Origin: Heterotrichella gracilis
Taxonomy: Eukaryota; Sar; Xanthophyceae; Tribonematales; Xanthonemataceae
Assembly (NCBI GenBank): GCA_032358255.1
Contig: JAULBX010027064.1
Location: 1-40,920 of the forward strand
DNA length: 40,920 bases
Reading direction: 5' to 3'
This document shows positions 32,646 to 40,920 of the stretch, one piece after another. Within the stretch, counting starts at the first letter, position 1; every line of letters begins with the position of its first letter. A program made the translations under genes and the position numbers. The notes under the pieces were generated by a model. That model did no database searches. It was given only the letters and a program-made list of their open reading frames with translations, and had not been told where the DNA came from.

Positions 32646-33928
32646 TCAGCACATCACCACCGCCCGGCCAAACCTGTGCGGGCACTGCGCCAGCCCCTCA
32701 CAGCTGGCAAACCCCGCCTTCGCTGCCATCTTCTGGAACGTGGCAAGGTACTCTGGCAAATCACAGGTAGTGATGTGGCCCATCACCATGTCCACTTCTG
32801 TGGGGGTGAGAACCTGGTAGGTGGCGCGTACCATGGCGTCGTAGCGCTGCATGTACTGGGGCCTGTCCTCGTCATCAAGCATGAACACATCCACCACCAG
32901 GAGCACGCCGTTGGGCTTGAGCAGCTTGCGGGCATGGGCAATGAAGGCCTGCTTGCTGGCCTGGTCGAGGTCAGCTAGTCAGTAGAAAATAGTGGAGGAA
33001 AAGTAAAAAACTGTAATGTAAAAAGTAATAAAACAAACAGCATCCAAAAATGACCCAGCCAGAAGAGCAGTCAGTCTTGCGCCGGCGCCAAGCAAGAGGA
33101 CCTCTGCACTACTTCGCATTTGAGTAATGTTTGTTGAACCCGCGTAATCCGAGGTCTGGCAAAGTTAGGTCAGCCCTTTTGTTGCCTACCTGGTCCAAGT
33201 GGTGGAGGGCAAAGGAGGTGAAAACGAGGTCATATTGGGCGCCTGGGGCGGAGCGCACGTAGCTGTGCATCTCAGAGCGGATGCACTGCACGGTACCGCT
33301 GTGTGCGGCCAGCGGGGCGGTCATGTTGGCGGTGGCGTGTTCAAGCGCCATGGCAGACTCATCCACGCCTGGGCATGCAAGAATTGGCGTAAAGATGGAT
33401 GCAAGAACACAGGGTAAGCCTGGTAGTCTGAGTTTTGCTGTTGCAACACCAGTCACTAGGAGTGACGGCGTCAAAGCCTCCAACTCAGTTTGGACCGTGG
33501 CCAGCCTAGCGTGGGCCATGCTGCTTTCTGACCCATGTCGGGGCGTGCGCACACAAGACCCTCTGAAACCCGCAACATTCATAAAAAAGCCCTAGATAGA
33601 GGTTTAACATCCTTGCATGGGGCGTGGGAACAGCAGGGGTACCAGTGAAGAATGAAATGCCACTGCAAGGAGGTTCACCTGTGTAGCTCTTGAGCATGGC
33701 GGGGATGGCAGGGTTGGACAGGAGGTGTTCAACCACATTGCTCGCATCCCCACAGCCCAGGTCGAGCATGTCGATCGGAGACGTGAAATGTGTTTCCAAA
33801 AAGGTGGCCACTGCAGCATATAGCTCCTTGTGACCCAGATAGTTCTGTGAGATGAGCTTCTTGTATACAGGCCAAGCTTCTTGGAAGATCTGGTCAGGAG
33901 CGGGCGAGCTGGCCACCGCTACTGTCAT
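32646..33928 (-). CDS. Class I SAM-dependent methyltransferase
   Basis: Three minus-strand exons, 33679-33928, 33190-33368 and 32646-32960, give 247 residues. The ATG at 33928 opens MTVAVASSPAPDQ. Motif I is MLDLGCGDASN (about residues 54-64). An acidic GVDES follows at the exon 2 start and YDLVFTSFALHHLD is the post-I/motif IV region. Exon 3 contains LLKPNGVLLVVDVFMLDD and a C-terminal segment ending in CPHRFGRAVVMC. This is a Rossmann-fold methyltransferase; the substrate is not evident. The exon 3 acceptor chosen is the CTCGACCAG|GCC at 32961; the more upstream CTAG (32975) breaks the frame. That intron end repeats the LDQ codons that end exon 2. Divergent from the Kish gene. A decayed copy of its 3' end lies downstream. 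Confidence 0.85.
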
Positions 33929-34518
33929 GTTGAAAGACTAACGAGGTATTGGGTTTCAACAAGGGAACCTGGGCGAAATGTGGCCAGCTGTCAAGAACTC
34001 AGCTGGGCACTATGCGGTGGAAGATGCTGGCGGCAGAAAAGCAACACAAGAATATAACTTTGTTGGTGCTGTGGAAGGTATTGATGGAACCGATGTGACT
34101 TATGTGCAAATGAGTACGTTGAAAGCTGGGTTCCCAGTGGATGCTGCACCAAAAAACCATTGGACAGACTTGCATGCATCTGGGTTTCCCGCCAACACAC
34201 GAGGTCTCTCGAGTCAGCGAGGTTTGCAGAGCTGTTTAATAAATGTTGAGGGCATTATCAAACCATTTGCCTGTTCAACACAAATCCAGTTCGAGGTTCA
34301 ACAGAAAGCGTGGCCCTACCGTCTATATTACCTGTCGTGACGTTGCACCAATGCATGCACATTGAACTGGTCGTTGACTCGTAAGTCGTTTCTCAGTGCA
34401 TTCAGCCTCTTCAGCTTGGCAAGCGTCACAAGGACCGTTCGTATGTACAATATCTGGAACCTGGAGTGAAAGAGAATGTAGCTGGAACGCCCGTTGTCGT
34501 CTGACCCAGCGCAACACC
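33929..34518. promoter_or_regulatory. Divergent promoter spacer between methyltransferase and Kish genes
   Basis: The 590 bases lie between two head-to-head start codons and should contain both promoters. A plus-strand open frame runs 33978-34340 but has no recognisable motif. No clear TATA box or operator could be assigned. Confidence 0.45.
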
Positions 34519-35000
34519 ATGTCAGCACTGTTTGATTTCAACGCCTTTCTCACAGTGGTGCTCCTCACCATCTGCACCTGCACCTATGTCAAGGCTCTGA
34601 ATGCAAGCCTGCTGTCTGAACGGACAGGGTGAGTGACCCAACCGCTTGTGTGTTCTCCCCCTCCTGTCAGTCCTTGGAGAATGCGCTGTGGCTGACTGAA
34701 GTCTGGTTGCCTTGCCGTGCAGGTTCAGAGGCATATTCTGGAAAGCAGCCAGAATAGGTGGGTGTGGGTTGTTTTCTCGAAGTGCACTGTTGTGTTCTGG
34801 CATACGCATGCATACAAAGCCACAGGTCCTGGCATATGCATGCATTGCGCGCCTGGCTCAGTAGGCTTTCCCAGACTGCATGCACCACCTGCACTGCGTA
34901 GCAAGCCTGAGAGCTTGCATAATATATTGCAGGGGAGAGATTGAGTCCCTGGGTGTCGATTGGATGTTTTGCGATGGGCGTCGTTGTACTCTTCTTTTGA
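34519..35000 (+). CDS. Kish / TMEM167-family secretory-pathway membrane protein
   Basis: Three exons, 34519-34628, 34723-34757 (35 nt) and 34933-35000, join in phase to 70 residues; the family is about 72. The protein begins MSALFDFNAFLTVVLLTICTC and continues YVKALNASLL, FRGIFWKAARIGERLSPW and a hydrophobic end VSIGCFAMGVVVLFF. These match the conserved Kish pattern: MSAxFxFxxxLTVxLLxICTCxY, GxFWKxARIGERxSPxV, C-terminal hydrophobic helix. Kish proteins are small Golgi/early secretory membrane proteins needed for constitutive secretion. Two transmembrane helices are expected. Short exons hide the gene from ORF scans. It shares a promoter region with the methyltransferase gene. Candidate TGTAA at 35329-35333. 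Confidence 0.93.
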
Positions 35001-36182
35001 TTTGGGTGGAGTGGCGATGGAGCCTGCCAGAGGGTTGCGGCAGTGGGCTCGAGTAACATTGCAGCAGTTTTGTGTGCCAGACATATAGGCACTGCCCTCT
35101 ATTCACCACGTGCGCCTCTACAGCTTGAGTGCATATCACCACGTGCAATGGGCGCCTCGCTATTTTGCAACCAAATACTCCAGGTCACCACTGGTCAGCG
35201 GTCAGGAACGATAAACCCCCAAAAATTGACACGGCAAGCGGGCAGTGTACTTGAGACCGTTACATCCGGGGCCAGCAACACTAGACAGATGTGGACACCA
35301 CAAGCTGTCATCATTTTTTGAAATTTGCTGTAATAATGTCAATATTTTGGCACTGTTCCATGCAACCTTATTAGCAGGTTACAAGTTGGCAAAACTAAAT
35401 GGTTGTAGCACCAACCTCTGGCCACTTGTTGTGTATCATCTTCCTTGCATACTATTCGTGCAATCGATGCTGTAACTTGCAATAGCGAGCCAAGGCTCCC
35501 AAGTAGATTGTTGGTGAACAAGATGCAAATGACGCTCTGGCATATGCCCCCTATTTGAACAACTTTGTCAAACAATAACAAGTGCGCCATCTAACGCTCG
35601 ACAGTAAGCATTCCACAGTGAAAGAAACCACACACGCAGGCAAAACAAAATTTAAACTACAGAGAACACATGTATTCAAGCTGGAGCACTATACTGCTCG
35701 CCTGCAAGTCCCGGACAGTTGGACCACAGCATCAGGTTTGGCAGTGAGACATGGTTATCTGTTTCAGGTTATATACCCTACCTAGCACAGTATGTTTGCC
35801 CAATACAAGAAAACAAAGAGGCTACTCAAAACAGGCCTCCTGGACCGTGCGGTCCTGGTAGGCAAACAAATGTCAACTGGGAATTACTGCTAGAGAAAAA
35901 TACGATCCCTAGTCTACTCAGTCAATGAGACCTGTGTACCCAGTCGACTTTGCTAGGTGCAACTGGTGGTGGCTGCAGAGCCCCATCACATGCCCTGAAT
36001 AACTAAATGTGCTCTTCACAGGCAGGGTTGTTCGACTCCCAATACTACTTGCGCACAGCAATATGCATGGTGGGCCCAAGAGTTACACCCAGAAATGTAC
36101 AATTTACTACATAAGTGTGCACAACCCTCACTAGGGTTCAAAACCTATCCTCGTTGAGCCCTCAACCCTGAAAAGCGCCATC
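35001..36182. other. Intergenic region between convergent genes, 1.2 kb
   Basis: This AT-rich spacer holds the Kish 3' UTR (TGTAA at 35329) and the 3' UTR of the minus-strand kinase (TTACA at 36083-36087, TGTAA in sense about 100 bases past the stop). No open frame shows a recognisable domain. Confidence 0.6.
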
Positions 36183-39100
36183 TCACGACCTGCGCGACAG
36201 CCTTTTAACAAGCTTCCTGGCCCACGCCCCGCCCCCAACCTCCCTGCGCTCCTCCTCGGGAAACTCCACGTGTGCATACGCCACAAAGGGGTTGCCAGGC
36301 TCCTCCCCTGCTGGCGCCTGGACGCTCCGACTGCTCATCACTGCAGGGCAAATGGTGGTGCTGCGCTGGGCGCCCCGGCTGATGCCCTGCACGCCATTCG
36401 CCAACCCGGCATGGGATGGAGGACCGGTTGAGGTGCGATGCTCGTGTGAGCGCCTGCGGCGTGGAGGAGTGGACCCATGGCTGCGGGGTGTGCCTGATCC
36501 GCATGTCGATGCTGGCACAGACCCATGTGAGCTCTGGCCCAATCCCGTGGTACTGCCACATGGCGATTCCTCGTCTAGCCCAAACAGCATGCTGCGCATG
36601 TGGCTGAGTGACTGGTGCTCAGGCACAACCAGCTGTGCTGGGGCGCCCCCTTCAGCTGCCCCCGACTTGGGAAAGGGGATTGTGAGGAGGCCGGTTGAGT
36701 GGTCGCCATTGCTGGGTGGGGTGGCGCCTGGTGGGGTGTAGGCTGCAGTGGTCTGGGTGGGGAGGGGGGGCGTGCCCATGGTGGGGGAAGAGGTGGCGGG
36801 AGGGGAAGGGGGGTGTGTGTGGAGAAGTTCTGGTGCGTGCTGGGGAGGCGCATGGGTGGGGCTGGGCTTGGGGCGCTGGTGTGGGGTGGGGAGTGGGGTG
36901 GGGTGGTGGCGCATGGCAGGTGTGGGGCTGCTTGCACTCAGCCGCAGCATGCTGCCTCCAGTGCCCGCTGACAGCTGGCGCTGCATGTGCGCCAGGGGGG
37001 TGGAAAGACTGGACAGCCCCTTGTGATTTGCCAAAATCCCCACCCCCTCCAGCTGGGGATCCCCGCCATCCCCACAACCAACTTCCGCGATTCCGCCGCC
37101 GGGGGCCACATGGCTGCGTTCGCTTGGCCGCAGGGTAGGGCCCTCACCACTGGCATAGGTTCCCAGACTTGGCTCCAGCTGATCAGCCCTGATCTGATCT
37201 GATTCCACGGATGCGGTGGGCGTGAGGAAGGGAGGGCTGGGAGGATCAGACCGGATGTCATCTGAGTGAGCAAACACGCTTGGCATGAGAAAGGGGGTGG
37301 TGCGATGCTCCGATCCAGTGGAGACCGTTGGGGTGAAGGCGGCCACGCTACGATGATCCGATCCGATGCGAGCTGATCCCGTGGAGGTGGTCGGCGTGAG
37401 CATGGGAGTGCTTTGGTGGCTGTCACCCTCATCGGCAGATTGCACGCTCCTGGCCAGCTCTGGGATGGACGTGGTTTGGTCTAGGGACGGCTGAACCACC
37501 TCTTGAAAGAGGGTGGCTGTGGTGGAGAATACTGCCTCCGTGCCATCGCTGGTGCATGCGGCTGCAGTCACGACCTCCTGAGAAACAGTGGCTGTGGTGT
37601 AGGAGGCCTGAGTGGGGGTTGCGTCTGCAGTTGCAGTCTCTAGAGGGACGGTGGATGTGGTGTAGGAGGCGACCTGTGCAGGGGGCATGTCTGCAGGCTG
37701 AGCAACAGTGGCAATGGTGTAGGTGCTCTCAGGGCCACCACTGGCGGGTGCGTCTGTAGCCACGGTATCCTGAGGGACCATGGCTGTGCTGTAGGTGGCG
37801 GTCTCGGTGTTGTGTGTGTCTGCAGTGCACTGGCCGCTTGACAGGGCAGATTGGCTGGTCTGGTAGTAGCCGGCGGGTATGGACTGGTCTGAGGAGGAGG
37901 GGTACAGCACCTGTGCCAAGCAGAGGCATTTTGTGAGCAATGCGCGCATGCATGGGGGTCTGCATGTAGGCCCAACGTCATGAGGCTTTGCTGGCCACTG
38001 CCTGAAATGCTAAAGCTTCACAGGTGTATGCAAATCATTATTAATGATCATATATTTCACCGGTTGCAATTGTGTGAGATCATCAGATGGGTGTTAGAAA
38101 CACATGTCTGCTGCAGCAACACCACCACCCTTGTCACAGCATCCTCTTTGCAAAGCCATTCAATGCAGCCGTGATGCAATAGATGGCGCTTGCCAGCGTT
38201 GCACTTGATAGTTCCCATGGCACCCACCGGGTCTGGCTCAGGCCCTTCCTCCTCGTCATCCAGCTCTGTTATCTCCTCCTGGTGGGTGCCATTGGCAAGC
38301 GGACAGGCGGCCAGCGTCTGGTAGATCTGGCGCGCTGAGGGCCTCAGGTGGGCATCCCGCTGCAGGCAGGCCCTGATGACCCGCCGCACCCCCTTGGGGC
38401 ACTCCTTGGGCACTCGTACAGACCTGAAGAGGCAATCATAATAATCAGATAATAAACTAATAAATAGAGGTTTTACTTTAAAAGCGTTGATATTATCATA
38501 CACGATAAGCAAATCCGATGATGTGTTTATTTTAAAACAGAATAACTGTAACTACACTCCTGTATACCAATAATTGCTTTGGTTGAGGAGAGACAGAAAG
38601 AGATGGGGCTAGCCTCAGAGGCTGGTCATTCCCTGGGTGGCTCATTCATACCTGAGAATGCCTCGCAGCGGCATCTCGTGTGTGCAGATTTCCCACAAGA
38701 CCACACCAAAGCTGTAGATGTCTGCCTTCTCAGTCAACCTACAAAGGCATTGCCAGCTCCTCAGTGCAATCTGAACCCTTCAACCCTAGATGAACGATGT
38801 CATTGACTGAAGAAGAGAAGAAGCGGATTGGACAGGAAACTGGATACCCAACCCTTTGCCAGGTCTTCAGTAAGGAGGTCCTCCTGGAGCAAAGGAGGTA
38901 AGGAAGACAGGCATACCTCTGTCCCAGCAGCAGCTCTGGGGCAGCCCACGCAAAGGTCCCCAGCACACTCTCCCGCCTTGCCAGGAAGGACTCCGAGTTG
39001 ATCTTGGCCATGCCAACATCGGCAATCTTTGCGGTGCCATCCCTGGTCAGCAGGATGTTCTTGCTCTTCAGGTCACGGTGAATGACCGAGCTGGAGTGCA

Positions 39101-40742
39101 GGAAGTGCAGGCCCCTTGCAATGTCCAGCGCAATGCTGTGCCCCTGTCCATACCAGCCCAGCTCCCCTGTCTCGTCAGTGGTCAGGGCATCGCGCAAGTC
39201 GCCTCCCTGCAGAAATTGTTCATACAATAAACCCCTCGAGGAACCAGAAAAGCAGGAGCCATCTCATGGCATGTTAAGAGCTATTGCATTGCGTAGCAAG
39301 TTTTCTATGTGCAGAGTCAAAAAATTACTGGCTGAAGGCCATCAGATGCATCTGCATACCAGGCTGCGTGTATAAATGCACAGCACCTGGTAGTGAAACA
39401 CTGTAGATGTAGGTGTCTCAGGTGTGCTGAGCAGCTGAACAATGTCATCACCTGCACTTCCAATGAGCCAGCTCTAGAGCCGAAAGGCTGTCCCCCACTC
39501 ACCTCCATGTACTCCACCACCAGCATCAGCTTCCCAGCCTGGACACAGGCCCCATAGAACTGCACGATGTTCTTGTCCCTGGACACATACTTCATCATGG
39601 AGATCTCTTGCCTGAACTCAGCCTGATGCAGCTTGTCATCCGCGTGCCTGAGCGTCTTCACAGCAACTGCCTGCAGCAACACACGTGTAGCTGAGATCCA
39701 ATGCCTTGGCATATGGCAACCTTTTGATTGAACCAGGAACCTTTTGCCTTGCAACCTTTTGCCTTCCATCATTCAAATCTTATAAGATTTTTCGTATAAG
39801 ATTTCAGGGATCCAAGCCTTGTAAAGAGAGTATATGACGTCATGAACACAATGTCAGGCGCATTAGTGGCAATTGCTTATTATGCTTGACTGTTTTCACT
39901 ATCCCATGATTTCACTACAACAGCACCTTCCTATTTGGAGGACATGACAGCCCCATAATATTATTAAAAGTTTTAAAACCTTCAATTATATATTATATTA
40001 ATGTATGAAGTGCCAATTTGCCGCTCACCTGCACCCCTCCTTTGATGCCCTTGTAAACCTTTCCAAACGAGCCATGCCCAAGATCCCAGGGCTCGCCATT
40101 CTCCTTCTTGACAATCTCAATCTCACTTGCAGCAACCGCCCAATCCTTGGTTTCAAAGGCATCATCTGCACCCTTGTCCCCCCCCTTCAACTCAGCTGCC
40201 TTGACCTTGCGCCTCCAAATGAACACACACAAACCTGCACAGCAAAACCGATATGAAAATAAAGAAATGTTCCGTTGTAAGCTCCTACTAAGGGTGTCGG
40301 TCAAGGAAGAGACAGAGTGGGATGGGGAGCTGGTCATTCCCACCGCCTTGGAGCTGGTCATTCCCTCGCGTGTCCCTCAGTTCCCAAATGAAGTGCCATG
40401 CAGACGTATCAAATATCCAAATACGATTTTCATTCTCTATTGGAGTGTTAAGAGCTGCTGCACGTGAATGCTAGTTTGTCAAGTACTGGTGCTGCGGCGG
40501 ATAGGATTCAATGCATGGTGTGGCAAAGCAGTGCTGGATTGCCGAACTTACTTGACTTCAATACAGCCCCAACCCCCAAGGCAATCCCCACAATCACTGC
40601 AACAGCCAGATGCCCGCCAGTGCTGCCCCCGCTTGTATTTACCACTGTTTGTGTGGAGTTGGTGTAGACCATGCTGTTGGTGGAGTCAACCTGAAGCAGA
40701 TAGGCCTCAGCGTCAGCTGACAGTGCATGGACAGTGGCCCAC
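36183..40742 (-). CDS. Receptor-like TKL protein kinase with DVG motif and Ser/Thr/Pro-rich tail (5' partial)
   Basis: Minus-strand exons 40552-40742, 40029-40234, 39503-39670, 38917-39206, 38652-38738, 38228-38423 and 36183-37910 join in phase to at least 954 residues. The N-terminus lies beyond the window or in unassigned sequence at its right end. Seen: the end of an extracellular region with NST and NTS glycosylation-type sites, a transmembrane segment (HLAVAVIVGIALGVGAVL), a basic stop-transfer (WRRKVKA), then the kinase. The kinase shows GHGSFGKVYKG, VAVKTL, EYMEGGDL, HRDLKSKN, ADVGMAK (DVG replaces DFG), APE in WAAPELLLG, DIYSFGVVLWEI and RPSARQIYQTL. The HRD Asp and VAVK Lys are kept, so catalysis is possible despite DVG. 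After an acidic stretch (TELDDEEEGPEPDP) one large exon encodes a ~575-residue disordered tail with internal repeats, ending KLVKRLSRRS. It is probably a plasma-membrane signalling kinase; the ligand is unknown. Confidence 0.85.
37178..37800 (-). repeat. Coding repeats in the kinase tail
   Basis: Two sets of degenerate repeats are translated in the last exon. The first (about 37490-37800) has five units of about 20-26 residues built on YTTATV followed by QE or similar: YSTAMVPQ, YTIATVAQ, YTTSTVPL, YTTATVSQ and FSTTATLFQ. The second (about 37178-37418) has four units with PMLTPTTS, AAFTPTVS, PFLMPSVF or PFLTPTAS, followed by SDxIRSD-like acidic turns. They are tandem-duplicated, Ser/Thr-rich and probably phosphorylatable. 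Confidence 0.8.
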
Positions 40743-40920
40743 CTGGCAGGGCAGTTTGCTTCTGGTAATTCAAAGTGCTTGTTATGATATTATCCATTGT
40801 AAAACGGTAAGAAACGCGCCCAATATTAACATCAGACAAGACGTTACTAGGGATAACACTTTAGACGCGGAGATATCACACCGCCTGAGCCGTGCAGGTG
40901 GCGCCTTTGCGTCGCTCGGA
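40743..40920. other. Right-edge sequence upstream of the kinase transmembrane exon
   Basis: Bases from 40743 begin the intron before the transmembrane exon on the minus strand (acceptor AG at 40744-40743). A possible further exon may lie at about 40875-40920, with Cys-containing open sequence, but its frame and donor cannot be fixed at the window edge. Confidence 0.35.

Noticed and set aside
36292..37138. Several 120-150 codon plus-strand frames
   Set aside because: They are antisense shadows of the kinase tail exon, which is supported by splice phase and protein repeats.
1..40920. tRNA, rRNA, integrase, transposase or retroelement genes
   Set aside because: I looked for tRNA T-arm words, transposase or reverse-transcriptase motifs and long terminal repeats by eye, and found none convincing.

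Overview
This window reads as nuclear DNA of a green alga. A trebouxiophyte chlorophyte is my best guess, by inference. Genes are split by many short GT-AG introns. Proteins have plant or algal affinities. TGTAA, the usual chlorophyte poly(A) signal, lies in sense downstream of the stops. Arabidopsis-type telomere-like CCCTAAA words are scattered through introns and spacers. There is no operon logic and no bacterial, viral or organellar signature. Nine protein genes can be assembled by joining exons whose splice phases and protein motifs agree.

Layout, left to right: (1) 68-5932 (+), 5'-partial DDT-WHIM-PHD chromatin protein; (2) 8179-11524 (+), membrane-anchored TKL-like kinase with an HGD catalytic loop; (3) 13002-15363 (-), UPF0047/YjbQ-family protein in six small exons; (4) 15897-18657 (+), three-RRM Gbp2/Hrb1-like RNA-binding protein, divergent from (3); (5) 19762-20799 (+), small protein resembling the PI31/FBXO7 FP domain with a C-terminal membrane anchor; (6) 22684-24917 (+), KVAG-type nucleotide-sugar/TPT transporter; (7) 26404-31795 (-), DEAD-box RNA helicase; (8) 32646-33928 (-), SAM-dependent methyltransferase; (9) 34519-35000 (+), a 70-residue Kish/TMEM167 gene, divergent from (8); (10) 36183-40742 (-), 5'-partial receptor-like TKL kinase with a DVG motif and a long Ser/Thr/Pro tail. 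Counting both partial genes, ten loci are annotated.

The genes are mostly independent housekeeping and signalling functions: chromatin, RNA binding, ribosome biogenesis or RNA remodelling, secretory pathway, sugar-nucleotide transport and two membrane kinases. I see no shared pathway.

The most unusual signal is structural. Introns and 3' flanks repeatedly contain decayed local copies of the neighbouring exon edge, here called 'exon-edge echoes'. They occur in at least four genes: (1), (3), (7) and (8). Examples are three copies of the end of exon 1 in the DDT gene, a 45-bp tandem array in which every unit carries a 3' splice site fused to telomere-like repeats, extra decayed copies of the terminal UPF0047 exon beyond its stop, and an 84%-identical pseudo-exon copy of helicase motif VI. 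Introns are also polar in composition, starting G-rich and ending C-rich. Together these suggest ongoing local tandem duplication at exon-intron borders, a plausible route to intron growth, intron gain and cryptic splicing.
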